Source: Ruegeria sp. HKCCD7303 (GTDB lineage: Bacteria > Pseudomonadota > Alphaproteobacteria > Rhodobacterales > Rhodobacteraceae). Taken from it: DNA of 64,000 bases. Location: assembly GCF_013111185.1 (NCBI RefSeq), contig NZ_WVRE01000001.1, positions 248,001 to 312,000 of the forward strand. Reading direction: 5' to 3'. The notes under the pieces were generated by a model, which had not been told where the DNA came from, did no database searches, and saw only the letters and a program-made list of their open reading frames with translations. Both the position numbers and the translations under genes were made by a program. Each line of letters starts with the position of its first letter. The first letter of the stretch is position 1. Below, piece after piece: positions 8,451 through 17,636 of this stretch.

Positions 8451-10121
8451 ATGACCACCATCACTGGCGGAGAAGCCGTCTATCGCGTTCTGAAAGCCAA
8501 CGGCATCGACACCGTTTTTGGCCTGTTGGGCGGTTCGATGCTCGAACTTTATGACGCCATGTATCAGGGCGGTCAGATCGCTTATGTCGGGGCGCGCGAC
8601 GAACGTGCCGCGGGCCACATGGCTGATGCCTGGGCGCGGATGACGGGCAAGCCGGGTGTGGTTCTGGGTGCGCAGGCCGGCCCCGGCGTGGTCAACATCG
8701 TAACAGCAGTAGCCGAAGCGCAATTGGCCTATTCTCCGCTCGTAGTGATCGCCGGTGCCATCACTCGCGCCGATCAATGCAAAGACACGTTTCAGGAAAT
8801 CGATCAGGTGGCGCTGTTTGCGCCCATTTCCAAACGCTCGGTGATGGTGACAGACCCAGCGCGGTTGGCGCCGATGCTAGAAGACGCCATCCGGTTGGCC
8901 AACACAGGCCGACGGGGGCCGGTGGTTCTGCATGTTCCGCGTGATCTGCTTGCCGCCGATATTCCGGCGATTGAGCCTGCACCGGTGAATATCGCGCGCC
9001 CCGGTCCTGCCGCACCCGCCGATATTGCCGCCATTGCCAAGCTGTTGTCAGAGGCCGAAAGACCGGTGATTTTTGCCGGAGGGGGATTCAAATGGGGGGC
9101 AGGGCGCGATGCGTTGACGGTACTGGTCGAAAAGCTTGAAATACCGGTCGTCGCCTCTACCGGCCATGCCGACGTCATGCCTCATGGGCATCGTTGGTTT
9201 GCCGGGCAGGCCGGCCCACGGGGCAATGTGGTCGCCAGCGGGCTAACCCGTGAAGCGGATGTCATGGTGGTATTGGGTGCTCGGCTTGGGTTCAACTCGA
9301 CCTTTCATTCCAATGAATATGTGGGTGCTGATACCCGTATCGCCCATGTGGACATCGAAGGCGCGGCGGTTGGGCGGTACTTCCCGGCCGAGATCGCAGC
9401 GCAAGGCGATGCCCGCCTGACTGCCGAGGCCCTGATCGATGCCACAATGCGTCCTAATTGCGACCCGTGGCGCGAAGCGTTTCGGTCCGATATGGCCACC
9501 CTGGCAGCCGAGCGCGCAGCAGAGGCAGAGCTTGAGAGCTTGCCCATGCACCCACGCCGTGCGCTGGCCGAAATCCGCGCGACGCTGCCGGAAGATGCTA
9601 TTGTGACATTGGACACCGGTAACACATGTCTTCAGGCGGCAGACCGGTTGGCGCATTACGCGCCGGTGTCTTTGATCACGCCATTGGATTTCGGCCTTGT
9701 CGGGTTTGGCCTTGCCGCTGCAATTGGAGCCAAGGCAGCCGCACCGGATCGCCCTGTCGTGGCGATTATGGGCGATGGGGCTGTCGGCTATACGATGATC
9801 GAGATACAGACCGCCATTCAACACTATCTGCCGATCACAATCATCGTTCTGGATAACGAAGCTTGGGGGGCTGAAAAAGCCTATCAGCAGGAATTTTACG
9901 GAGGCCGTCTGCTTGGAGCCGAAATTCGCTCGCCCCGTTTCGACAAGTTTGCCGAGTTGTGTGGTGGGAAAGGTATATGGGTCGATGGGCCAGGCGGGGT
10001 TGGTCCTGCGCTGGAACAAGCAATCGCATCAAATGAAACAACGGTTATTCAAGCCAAAATCGACCCCGGTGCGTTGATGACACTGCGAAAAGATTTGTTC
10101 AAATCACCGCGAAACAACTGA
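8451..10121 (+). CDS. Thiamine diphosphate-dependent enzyme, acetolactate synthase-like
   Basis: A 556-residue protein with the three-domain layout of the acetohydroxyacid synthase/pyruvate oxidase family: an N-terminal PYR domain with the ThDP-activating Glu51 in GARDERAAGH, a central domain, and a C-terminal PP domain with GDGAVGY followed by DNEAWG as the metal/ThDP motif. The last element reads DN where the consensus is NN. Family members decarboxylate 2-oxo acids and often ligate the product to an acceptor. It begins two bases after the amidase stop and is the last gene of the operon. A 2-oxo acid made by the upstream aminotransferase would be a sensible substrate, but this is inference. 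It is unlikely to be housekeeping ilvB, since no small subunit follows. Confidence 0.85.
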   Translation: MTTITGGEAVYRVLKANGIDTVFGLLGGSMLELYDAMYQGGQIAYVGARDERAAGHMADAWARMTGKPGVVLGAQAGPGVVNIVTAVAEAQLAYSPLVVIAGAITRADQCKDTFQEIDQVALFAPISKRSVMVTDPARLAPMLEDAIRLANTGRRGPVVLHVPRDLLAADIPAIEPAPVNIARPGPAAPADIAAIAKLLSEAERPVIFAGGGFKWGAGRDALTVLVEKLEIPVVASTGHADVMPHGHRWFAGQAGPRGNVVASGLTREADVMVVLGARLGFNSTFHSNEYVGADTRIAHVDIEGAAVGRYFPAEIAAQGDARLTAEALIDATMRPNCDPWREAFRSDMATLAAERAAEAELESLPMHPRRALAEIRATLPEDAIVTLDTGNTCLQAADRLAHYAPVSLITPLDFGLVGFGLAAAIGAKAAAPDRPVVAIMGDGAVGYTMIEIQTAIQHYLPITIIVLDNEAWGAEKAYQQEFYGGRLLGAEIRSPRFDKFAELCGGKGIWVDGPGGVGPALEQAIASNETTVIQAKIDPGALMTLRKDLFKSPRNN

Positions 10122-10349
10122 TCCTGGCACATGCATGCGATGATTGGCACGCGCGGTAGCTGCTCTGAGAGGGGAGGTATCCTGTACCTGACTTACAACT
10201 CTGGCGGTTCGCGCCACTTCGTTTTGCCGCCCCATCAAAGTACTTTTTGTGAAAAGTCCCATCAGCCGTGATCATCACCTGAATGTTCCGATTTACAAAA
10301 ACGGGATTGGCAGAGCACAGTACGAAACAGAGGCACACACAATCAATGA

Positions 10350-11333
10350 TCACGATGGCGCGTTCTTTTGGTAGAGGCGGCGCATTATCATTGGGGTCAG
10401 GTACATCGGAATTTGATAGGCTCCGATGAAGGCCATTATCGGGGCAGTGACCTCTGTTGGAAGAGCCACAAAAAAGATCGCGATGTTGCGGTTGCCAGCA
10501 ATCAATGACACCGCAGTTGCCTGCGCAGCAGGTAGCTTGCCCTGTGTAAAGCGAAACATGACAATCTGTGCGCCAAAGTTGGCCAGACAGGCAAAGGCGA
10601 TCCAGAATGCAGCCAAAGCTGGGTCCTCCAGCGCCGTTGCGCTGACCGACGGCATCAGGCCGATGACAAATACGGCCAGTGTGAGTGTTCCCATCCCCTC
10701 AAGGTTCATCAGCATGGATTGTGAAGGGTTGCGCAAAACCGTGCGCCTTACAAATATGGCTGCGCCAGTTGCGCATAAGATCGTGAGCAACAGTCGCACG
10801 CCAGCCCATAAGACAGATTGTACGTCGCCCAACTGCGGCATTACGAGAAAGATGGGTAAGGCGGTCAAAGGTAACAGGGCCGTACCGACAACCATCAGTC
10901 GCATCGCATGTTCTGGCGCGTGGCCCATCATCAGGCACATATTCGGACTGCCCGAGATGGACGGCGCTGCCGCCATGATAAGAAGGGACAAAAGCACGGG
11001 AGTCCCGATCCATCCGCACACGTATCCGAGCGCAACGATGATCATCGGCGTCACCAGCTGAAATCCAACAACCGTAAACGCAACTTTGTGCAAGTCACTC
11101 AGTGATCCCAGAATGGTCCTGGGGTCCATCCTCAGCACAGTCACGAACAGTAAAAGCACCACCAAAGGCGGAAGCAAATCCCGCATTGGCTCCGCCAGAG
11201 CTGGTAAAAGTAGACCTGCCGCCAAGCCGCAGATCAGAACATAAGGGCCATGACGCCCGGCCAGATGAAGCGGGTTCAAAACCGCCTTATCCGCCCGGAC
11301 TTTGTCGCAGGTTTTCGGGCAACCAAGTTGCAA
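10350..11333 (-). CDS. Bile acid:sodium symporter (BASS)-family transporter
   Basis: A 327-residue hydrophobic protein with roughly nine or ten predicted membrane segments, resembling the BASS superfamily of sodium-coupled organic-anion carriers. A small-residue and polar stretch, AAAPSISGSPN, lies about one third in, and AGNRNIAIF lies near the C-terminus, the kind of broken-helix regions where BASS proteins bind ions. The given ATG overlaps the end of the upstream dctM gene by 47 bases; a GTG at about 11,300 would reduce the overlap and is a possible alternative. It is the last gene of the minus-strand enolase/TRAP operon, so the operon carries two unrelated transporter types. Import or export cannot be told from sequence. 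Confidence 0.7.
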   Translation of the reverse strand: MQLGCPKTCDKVRADKAVLNPLHLAGRHGPYVLICGLAAGLLLPALAEPMRDLLPPLVVLLLFVTVLRMDPRTILGSLSDLHKVAFTVVGFQLVTPMIIVALGYVCGWIGTPVLLSLLIMAAAPSISGSPNMCLMMGHAPEHAMRLMVVGTALLPLTALPIFLVMPQLGDVQSVLWAGVRLLLTILCATGAAIFVRRTVLRNPSQSMLMNLEGMGTLTLAVFVIGLMPSVSATALEDPALAAFWIAFACLANFGAQIVMFRFTQGKLPAAQATAVSLIAGNRNIAIFFVALPTEVTAPIMAFIGAYQIPMYLTPMIMRRLYQKNAPS

Positions 11334-12600
11334 GGTCGGGGAACCAGATCAGGATGAAGACCATCAGAACCATGATCAGGAACATCGGAATGGCGGCCCG
11401 CGCAATATAGCTCATCTCGTGGTTGGTCATGCCCTGCATGACGAACAGGTTGAACCCGATCGGGGGCGTGATCTGCGCCATCTCGACAACAACAACGATG
11501 AAGATACCGAACCAGATCAGATCGATCCCGGCGTCGCGGATCATGGGTTCGACCACGGCCATGGTCAGCACGACCGAAGAGATACCATCCAGAAAACAGC
11601 CCAGAATGATGTAGAAAACCAACAACACCATAAGCAGCTCGAACCGGGTCAGTTCCCAACCGGCGATCAGATCGGCCAAACCGCGCGGCAGGCCGGTAAA
11701 GCCCATGGACAGCGATAGGAACGCAGCGCCCGCAAGAATGAGGGCAATCATCGCGCTGGTGCGCGTGGCGCCCATCAGGCTTTCGGTAAAGGTCTTCCAG
11801 GTCAGCGACCCTTGTCCCGCCGCCAACAGCAGCCCGCCGATGACCCCAAAGGCCGCGGCCTCGGTTGCGGTGGCATATCCAAGATACATCGACCCAATCA
11901 CGACCATGATCAAAAGGATTACAGGCAGCAGGAAACGAGAGTTCTTGATCTTTTCTGAGAAACTCAGTTTGGCTTCGGAATTGGGGCTCCAGTCTTTGCT
12001 GAGTTTGGAATAGATCGCCACGTAGCCCATGAACATCCCAGCCAGTACCAGACCGGGAAGAATCCCTGCAAAGAACAGCTTGGTGATGGATTCATTGATC
12101 GTCACACCGTAGACGATCAAGGTCAGTGAGGGCGGGATCATCAGCCCAAGTGTGGCGGCCCCGGTCAATGTCCCGATGATCATCCGCTCGGGATAGTTGC
12201 GCTTGCGCAGTTCGGGGATCGACATCTTTCCAACAGTTGTCAGCGTGGCTGCTGAAGAGCCCGAGACAGCTGCAAAAACCGTACAACCCACGATATTGGT
12301 GTGCACCAATCCGCCCGGCAAAGGGGCCATCCACGGGGACAGGCCCTTGAACATGTCTTCCGATAATCGCGTTCGGTACAGAATCTCGCCCATCCAGATG
12401 AACATGGGCAGTGCGGTCAGAGTCCACGAAGACGACGCCGACCAGATTGTGGTGATCATTACATCCCCGACGGGACGGGTGGTGAAGAGCTCCATTCCGA
12501 CCCAGGCAACGCCCATCAAAGCCAAGCCGACCCAAACACCGGTGCCCAGCAAGGTGAAGAGAACAAAAAGAAAGAGAATGATGACAGAGAGGTTTTCCAT
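11287..12600 (-). CDS. TRAP transporter large permease, DctM family
   Basis: A 437-residue membrane protein of the DctM/SiaM large-subunit family, with many hydrophobic segments and family-typical stretches such as GSSAATLTTVG and a late PPIGFNLFV motif. In the complex it carries the substrate with sodium while the small permease and the periplasmic binding protein assist. It begins three bases after the small permease stop, so the dctP-dctQ-dctM set is complete and ordered as in classical TRAP operons. The length is normal for the family. The operon partners (enolase-type enzyme and DadA-like dehydrogenase) suggest that the substrate is an amino acid or related carboxylate. Confidence 0.93.
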   Translation of the reverse strand: MENLSVIILFLFVLFTLLGTGVWVGLALMGVAWVGMELFTTRPVGDVMITTIWSASSSWTLTALPMFIWMGEILYRTRLSEDMFKGLSPWMAPLPGGLVHTNIVGCTVFAAVSGSSAATLTTVGKMSIPELRKRNYPERMIIGTLTGAATLGLMIPPSLTLIVYGVTINESITKLFFAGILPGLVLAGMFMGYVAIYSKLSKDWSPNSEAKLSFSEKIKNSRFLLPVILLIMVVIGSMYLGYATATEAAAFGVIGGLLLAAGQGSLTWKTFTESLMGATRTSAMIALILAGAAFLSLSMGFTGLPRGLADLIAGWELTRFELLMVLLVFYIILGCFLDGISSVVLTMAVVEPMIRDAGIDLIWFGIFIVVVVEMAQITPPIGFNLFVMQGMTNHEMSYIARAAIPMFLIMVLMVFILIWFPDLATWLPENLRQSPGG

Positions 12601-12603
12601 GAT

Positions 12604-13137
12604 TTACTCTCCGTGACTCTGATCGGCCAGATCGCGGACGATGCGGTGTTCGCCCTTGAAAAGCACGTGGATCAAATGATCAGTCAGAGCAATGGCCAGA
12701 ATGACCGCGCCTAGCAGCATCGCGGATTGTGGGATCCAAAGGGCGGTTCGGTCCTGCCCTTGACTGACATCGTTGAATTTCCAGCTCCAGTAGACAAAGC
12801 GATAAGCGTACCAGCAGAAATACCACATGACGGCAGTGGCGATTGCAAAACACCAGACTTCCAATATGCGGCGGACACCATCAGGCACAGCGTTCAACAG
12901 GATTGACACGCGAATGTGGCTGCCCCTGTTTAGCGCATTGGCAAAGGCAAGAAAGGAAGCGGCGGCCATGGCATAGCCAGCATAGTCGGGCGCTCCGGGA
13001 AAGACCTCACCGGTCCAGCGGGCCAGCATCTGCACGACGATCAAAAGCAGGATCGCAATGAGGCTGAGAGCCGCAAGCACCCCTGCCGCAAGATATATAA
13101 AGTCCAGTACGGACCGAAGCCCTCGCAAAACCGCCAT
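12604..13137 (-). CDS. TRAP transporter small permease, DctQ family
   Basis: A 177-residue protein with four predicted membrane helices, the normal layout for DctQ. The ATG at 13,137 is preferred to an ATG 138 bases upstream because the extra residues are polar, lack resemblance to the family and run into the gap after dctP. The RGSHIRV segment after the second helix is a recurrent DctQ feature. It supports assembly of the TRAP permease between the binding protein gene upstream and the large permease downstream. Confidence 0.9.
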   Translation of the reverse strand: MAVLRGLRSVLDFIYLAAGVLAALSLIAILLLIVVQMLARWTGEVFPGAPDYAGYAMAAASFLAFANALNRGSHIRVSILLNAVPDGVRRILEVWCFAIATAVMWYFCWYAYRFVYWSWKFNDVSQGQDRTALWIPQSAMLLGAVILAIALTDHLIHVLFKGEHRIVRDLADQSHGE

Positions 13138-13207
13138 GCTGTCCCCGCTGTGTTTTGATTGGATGCGAAAAGGGCGGCTGGATGACCCGCCGCCCAAATC
13201 AAAAAGG

Positions 13208-14185
13208 TTACTGTGACGCGTTGAACGCGTCGACGATGGCTTTGCCTTCGTCACCGGCAGCTTCCAGCCATTCATTGGTCATGGTCACGCCGATCTCTTT
13301 CAGCTCATTCGTCATCTGTTCAGAAGCCGGGCCAACGGTCATCCCGCCATCCCGCAAACCCTGCAGGGTGAATCCGGTGTATTCCTTGGCGCGCCAATTG
13401 CCCGCGTATTCTGCCAGTTCAGCGCAGCCCTTGATGACGTTCTTGTTGGCATCAGATACACCAGACCAGACATCAGAATTGACCATCACATAGTTGCGCG
13501 GCAACCAGGCATCGACTTCGTAGAAATAGTTCAGGCTTTCCCAAACCTTGCGGTCATATCCGGTCGATCCCGATGACACCATCGAATCCGCCACACCCGT
13601 CGCAAAGGCCTGACTGATTTCCGCGGCTTCAATTGTCACCGGCAGCATCCCCGTCAGCTCGGCCAGTCGCGAGGTCGCATTGTTGTATGAGCGGAACTTT
13701 ATGCCTTTCATGTCAGCGACCGAGTTTACCTCGTTTTTGAAATACAAGCCCTGAGGCGGCCACGGCACAGCGTAAAGCAGTGTTAGGTTCTGTTCAGCCA
13801 ATACTTTTTCAATAGATGGCTTGGCGGCCTCCCAAAGCTTGGCGCTGTCGTCGAAAGAGGTCGCGAGGAATGGGATTGAGTCAAACCCGAACAGGGCATT
13901 TTCATTCTGGTGGCCAGACAATAGACGCTCACCAATCGGGGCCTGCCCGGTCTGGATCGCGCGTTTGATGTCGGCACCTTTGAAAAGCGAGCCGGACGGG
14001 TGCGTCACAATCTCGATCTCACCACCTGTACCGGTGGTCACGCATTTGGCGAATTCCGCGCCTGTGGCCGAGTGGAAGTTCGACGCCGAATAAGCCATCG
14101 GCATGTCCCATTTTTCGGCCATGGCCGGTGCGGCTGCAGCTGCAGTCAGAGCTGTCGCTGCCAGAAGGTTTGTCAGTTTTTTCAT
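13208..14185 (-). CDS. TRAP transporter periplasmic substrate-binding protein, DctP family
   Basis: A 325-residue secreted protein with an N-terminal signal peptide (MKKLTNLL, a hydrophobic Ala-rich core, cleavage after APAMA). The DctP family fold is indicated by the conserved central KFRSYNNATSRLAELTGM stretch, whose arginine normally clamps the substrate carboxylate. The start at 14,185 is chosen for the signal peptide and for a GGGAGA ribosome site just upstream. It captures the substrate in the periplasm for the DctQM permease encoded next. A carboxylate-bearing ligand is expected from the family; its identity is unknown. Confidence 0.93.
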   Translation of the reverse strand: MKKLTNLLAATALTAAAAAPAMAEKWDMPMAYSASNFHSATGAEFAKCVTTGTGGEIEIVTHPSGSLFKGADIKRAIQTGQAPIGERLLSGHQNENALFGFDSIPFLATSFDDSAKLWEAAKPSIEKVLAEQNLTLLYAVPWPPQGLYFKNEVNSVADMKGIKFRSYNNATSRLAELTGMLPVTIEAAEISQAFATGVADSMVSSGSTGYDRKVWESLNYFYEVDAWLPRNYVMVNSDVWSGVSDANKNVIKGCAELAEYAGNWRAKEYTGFTLQGLRDGGMTVGPASEQMTNELKEIGVTMTNEWLEAAGDEGKAIVDAFNASQ

Positions 14186-14237
14186 CGTTTTCTCCCTATT
14201 GGATTTTGAAACGCCGATGTTTCTCATCAGCTTGTTC

Positions 14238-15488
14238 TTATGTTGAGTAGCGTGACGGCGCGTAGACGCTGACATCCGCGTTTGGGGTTCTGCCCGCGAT
14301 CATTTGGGCCAGAAGGCGTCCGGTTTTTGGCCCGCCTGTCAGGCCGATGTGATGGTGCCCAAAGCCCATATAGGCCCCCTTGATGCCGGGTACGTCGCCA
14401 ATGATCGGGATCGAGTCAGCCGGGGCGGGCCTGTGCCCCATCCATTCCACTTCCTCCTTCCATGTTATGCCCGGGAAAGCCGCCCGGGCATTCTTGCGCA
14501 TCAATTCAAACGGCGCGCGAGAGGGCGGTGCATCCAGCCCTCCGAACTCTACAATGCCTGCCAAGCGTAAGCGCCCATCCATGGGTGTTGCAACAAACTT
14601 ACCTGATGCGACCATGACCGGGCTGCGCGGCATGTCAGAAGGTTCCACCAATTCAAGATGATACCCGCGTTCGCTTTCAAGTGGGACAGAAACACCCAAT
14701 CGCTTCGCTAGAGGTCCTGACCAGACGCCTGCCGTCACGATGGCTGTGTCGCACGCAATGGTTTCGCCACCTGTGCGAACGCCTGTGACGCTTCCGCCTT
14801 CGCGCGTGACGTCTTCGACGGTGGCTTGGATGATCCGACCTCCTTGCGCCTCAACATGTGCAGCTAGGTCTTTGACATATCGCCCCGGATCGGTGATGTG
14901 ACCATGATCTGACAGCTTGGCCGCGAACCCGATATCCTGACTGAATACTGGATCGTAATCGTGGAATGCCTTGCCTTCCAACTCTTCCCACGCAAAGCCA
15001 TGCTTACGCCGAATGCCCCAACCAAAGGCATCACTTTCGAAATGGGCGCGGTTTTCATAGAGGAACAGATAGTCGCTTGGAACGATCCATTTCTCAGCGC
15101 CAGTTCCGGCGGCCAGCGCCTTGTGGTCGTTCAGGCTGTCGCCCACGATGGGCGTCAGGGCCGCAGCGATCCGTTCCACGTCTGCGGCATTTGCGTGGCT
15201 TAAGTATTGTCTGAGCCATGGCAACAGCTTTGGTAAGTACCCCCATTTCAGGAACAGCGGCTGAGAGGGGCTTAAAAGCATCTTTGGTGCTTTGCCGAGT
15301 AGTCCGGGAACCGTTACAGGCACGATAGAGCATGACGCAAGCACGCCGCCATTGCCGTGAGAGGTTCCTTCGCCAGGCCCGGCCTTATCGATCAAAATCA
15401 CATCGTGACCGTCGCGCTGCAGCCAGATAGCCGCGGAGACTCCGACAATTCCAGCTCCGATGATGGCTATGGTCTTCTTCTCGCTCAC
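14238..15488 (-). CDS. DadA-like FAD-dependent D-amino-acid dehydrogenase/oxidoreductase
   Basis: A 416-residue DAO-family flavoprotein. The N-terminal [11 protein letters not shown] is the FAD dinucleotide-binding motif, and the C-terminal [13 protein letters not shown] and [15 protein letters not shown] segments are typical of DadA-type enzymes. The family oxidises D-amino acids, or imino acids such as D-proline and hydroxy-D-proline, to 2-oxo or imino acids and passes electrons to the quinone pool. It overlaps the enolase-superfamily gene upstream by 4 bases, so the two are translationally coupled. This suggests that one enzyme makes or removes the D-configured or dehydrated form handled by the other. 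Confidence 0.85.
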   Translation of the reverse strand: MSEKKTIAIIGAGIVGVSAAIWLQRDGHDVILIDKAGPGEGTSHGNGGVLASCSIVPVTVPGLLGKAPKMLLSPSQPLFLKWGYLPKLLPWLRQYLSHANAADVERIAAALTPIVGDSLNDHKALAAGTGAEKWIVPSDYLFLYENRAHFESDAFGWGIRRKHGFAWEELEGKAFHDYDPVFSQDIGFAAKLSDHGHITDPGRYVKDLAAHVEAQGGRIIQATVEDVTREGGSVTGVRTGGETIACDTAIVTAGVWSGPLAKRLGVSVPLESERGYHLELVEPSDMPRSPVMVASGKFVATPMDGRLRLAGIVEFGGLDAPPSRAPFELMRKNARAAFPGITWKEEVEWMGHRPAPADSIPIIGDVPGIKGAYMGFGHHHIGLTGGPKTGRLLAQMIAGRTPNADVSVYAPSRYST

Positions 15489-16618
15489 GCCGCCACCGCC
15501 TTTGAAACTGCGTAGTGGTTCAGTTTGTCCAAGTCTGGTTTGCCGCCAAGCCCAGGACCATCCGGCACGCAGACTTGCCCGTTCCTGATCTGGAACGGTT
15601 CTTCCAATATGTCCTCTTTCAGGAAATATGACGCCTGATAGAACTCACAGCCCAAAGTGATTTCTGGTGTCGCGGCAATCATGTGCGTGCCGGCCAAATG
15701 GGCCAGGCCGGCCTCGAACATGTCGCCGCCATAGGCTGTCAGGCCGTGAGCCGCCGCAATACGCGCAACAGTCTGACCGCGTGTCAGGCCGCCGGATTTC
15801 ATGATTTTGACGGAAACACCGTCGCAAATCCCTTCGCGGGCTGCACGCTCCATGTCTTCGGGGCCAAACACACTCTCGTCTGCCAGCAATGGGACATCGG
15901 TCATTTGGCGCAGCTTGGCCATCATGCCGAAGTGATGAGCGCGCACTGGCTGTTCGATGAAATCGGGATCGAACCGGGCGACGTCACGCACCTGTGCCGG
16001 TGCATCCTCGATTTTGAGCCCTTGGTTATAATCCACGCGCACCGAAAACTCGGGGCAGTTCTGGGCCAGGTATTCCAGCCGCATGATGTCAAAGGCGTGA
16101 TCCTTGAACCCGGTCTTGAGTTTCACGATACGGACATCATCGTCCTGCAACCGTGCCAACAGGTCGATGTCTTGCGAAAAATCAGGGTTGGCGATGGAAC
16201 AGCTCAGGGGGATTGCATCCCGACATTTGCCGCCCAACAAAGACCAAACGGGCACGTTGCTGATCCGGCCTGAAAGATCCAGCAGCGCGGTTTCCAGTGC
16301 GGCCTTGGCTTCAGTGCAGTGCGCCACAGCGTAAGCGGCACGCGCCATGATCGCGGATCTATCGCTGACTTTTGCGCCCAAAACAAGTGGGCGCAGATAC
16401 CGATCGAGCGCAGCAAAGGTTGCCTCTGGCGTGCCGGTAAAAACTGACCAAGGCGATGCTTCGCCAAACCCTTGAGAGCCGTCCTCGGATGTCAGCCGTA
16501 GGATAACAATTTCACAAACGCCTTCGACGGATCCAATGCCGTGATCCCGCCGCGAGGTCACTGGCAGCTTGAGGTGCCATAGGTCATAGCCAGTGATTTT
16601 TTGTGACAGATCGCTCAT
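15485..16618 (-). CDS. Enolase-superfamily enzyme, muconate-lactonizing (MLE) subgroup
   Basis: A 377-residue enolase-superfamily protein. The MLE-subgroup catalytic pattern is visible: Lys166-x-Lys168 (VKLKTG), metal ligands Asp196 (VDYNQG), Glu222 (FIEQP) and Asp247 (LADES), and the opposing base Lys271 (SVKIMKSGG). Known reactions of this subgroup are cycloisomerisation, N-acyl-amino-acid racemisation, dipeptide epimerisation and cis-3-hydroxyproline dehydration. With a DadA-like dehydrogenase and TRAP importer in the same operon, an epimerase or dehydratase acting on an amino-acid derivative is more plausible than muconate cycloisomerase. The start at 16,618 has GAGGG just upstream. The superfamily call is firm, the reaction open. 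Confidence 0.85.
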   Translation of the reverse strand: MSDLSQKITGYDLWHLKLPVTSRRDHGIGSVEGVCEIVILRLTSEDGSQGFGEASPWSVFTGTPEATFAALDRYLRPLVLGAKVSDRSAIMARAAYAVAHCTEAKAALETALLDLSGRISNVPVWSLLGGKCRDAIPLSCSIANPDFSQDIDLLARLQDDDVRIVKLKTGFKDHAFDIMRLEYLAQNCPEFSVRVDYNQGLKIEDAPAQVRDVARFDPDFIEQPVRAHHFGMMAKLRQMTDVPLLADESVFGPEDMERAAREGICDGVSVKIMKSGGLTRGQTVARIAAAHGLTAYGGDMFEAGLAHLAGTHMIAATPEITLGCEFYQASYFLKEDILEEPFQIRNGQVCVPDGPGLGGKPDLDKLNHYAVSKAVAA

Positions 16619-16660
16619 TCGGCCCTCTATAGATGTGCGGAAGCCTGCCTTGACCGGCAT

Positions 16661-16712
16661 ATCATTTCAAATACTATATCTTCGACAGTTCATCAGAAAA
16701 AATGATACTATA
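16661..16712. promoter_or_regulatory. Candidate LysR operator between divergent enolase operon and LysR gene
   Basis: The 97-base gap between two divergent starts holds two copies of ATACTATA (16,671-16,678 and 16,705-16,712) and an inverted pair, ATCATTT (16,661-16,667) and AAATGAT (16,700-16,706). AT-rich repeated arms in the shared promoter of a LysR gene and its divergent operon are the usual place for the regulator to bind. Binding itself is inferred from position. Confidence 0.5.
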
Positions 16713-16715
16713 CCT

Positions 16716-17636
16716 ATGTCATTGCGCTTTCGTCAGCTTCAAGCCTTTCACGCCATCATGGAAACCGGAACCGTGACCGGCGCGGCATCAGTTCTTGGCA
16801 TCTCGCAACCCGGCATCAGCAACCTTTTGGCGCAATTGGAGCGCGAGGCGCGATTACCTCTGTTCGAACGCAACAAGGGGCGTCTGTTGCCCACGCCCGA
16901 AGCCGAGCTGTTGTACCGCGAGGTCGACACGGTTGTGCGCGGGTTGGATCACGTTGCACAGGCGGTGACAGATTTGCAGAACAAGCATCCGGGTCAGTTA
17001 CAGGTCGCCGCGCCGCATCTGTTGTCCTTCGGTTTCATGCCGCGTGAGATCGCGCGGTTTGCCGAAAGCCGCCCGAACCTGTCCGTTAGCTTTCAGTCGC
17101 AATACTCGTCCAAGATTCAAGAATGGGTGACGTCTGGCTTGTTTGAGATCGGCATTGTCGAGATGCCGATCCTGCACGACACGTTGAATTATCAGGTGTT
17201 TCAGTTCGAAACTCTAGCAACCTTCCCGGAAGGCAGCCCGTTGGTGGCGTATGACGTTCTGACGCCGGAAACTCTGGAGAACGAGCCTTTTATTGTGATG
17301 GGGCCGGAACACCAGACGCATCGTAAAACCCGTGACATCTTTCAGCGTGCCGGGCGCATATGGCGCACACAGATTCACACGCACTTGTCTGAAAACCTAC
17401 TGAGCTTTGTGAAGCAAGGCATGGGGGTCGCCATGATCGATCCCTTTACCGTTACATTCGATGAAGAGAGCGGATATCAGACCCGCCCTTTCAAGCCAGC
17501 GGTCATGTTGGAGCTTGCAATCATCACAGCCAAAGGTCGCCCCTTATCCAGGATCGCTCAGGAGTTTCTGGACCAACTGATCCCGTCAATCGCCTCTTAC
17601 GCAACCCATTCAGATACTGGCGCAGCAGCTTCGTGA
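16716..17636 (+). CDS. LysR-family transcriptional regulator
   Basis: A 306-residue LysR-type regulator. The N-terminal winged helix-turn-helix covers about residues 3-60 (AFHAIMETGTVTGAAS, then SQPGISNLLAQLE), followed by a periplasmic-binding-protein-like effector domain. The ATG at 16,716 was chosen because the domain starts immediately there; upstream in-frame codons would read through the promoter. It is divergent from the enolase/DadA/TRAP operon and probably its activator, sensing the pathway substrate. Its 3' end overlaps the convergent thiamine-diphosphate enzyme gene by 40 bases. Confidence 0.92.
   Translation: MSLRFRQLQAFHAIMETGTVTGAASVLGISQPGISNLLAQLEREARLPLFERNKGRLLPTPEAELLYREVDTVVRGLDHVAQAVTDLQNKHPGQLQVAAPHLLSFGFMPREIARFAESRPNLSVSFQSQYSSKIQEWVTSGLFEIGIVEMPILHDTLNYQVFQFETLATFPEGSPLVAYDVLTPETLENEPFIVMGPEHQTHRKTRDIFQRAGRIWRTQIHTHLSENLLSFVKQGMGVAMIDPFTVTFDEESGYQTRPFKPAVMLELAIITAKGRPLSRIAQEFLDQLIPSIASYATHSDTGAAAS

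Noticed and set aside
8451..10121. Calling the ThDP enzyme ilvB or xsc
   Set aside because: No small subunit follows, and no taurine or phosphotransacetylase genes are present. The active-site reading does not single out either.
15485..16618. Calling the enolase-superfamily enzyme catB (muconate cycloisomerase)
   Set aside because: The catalytic residues fit the whole MLE subgroup, and no catechol-pathway genes are nearby, whereas amino-acid-type partners are.
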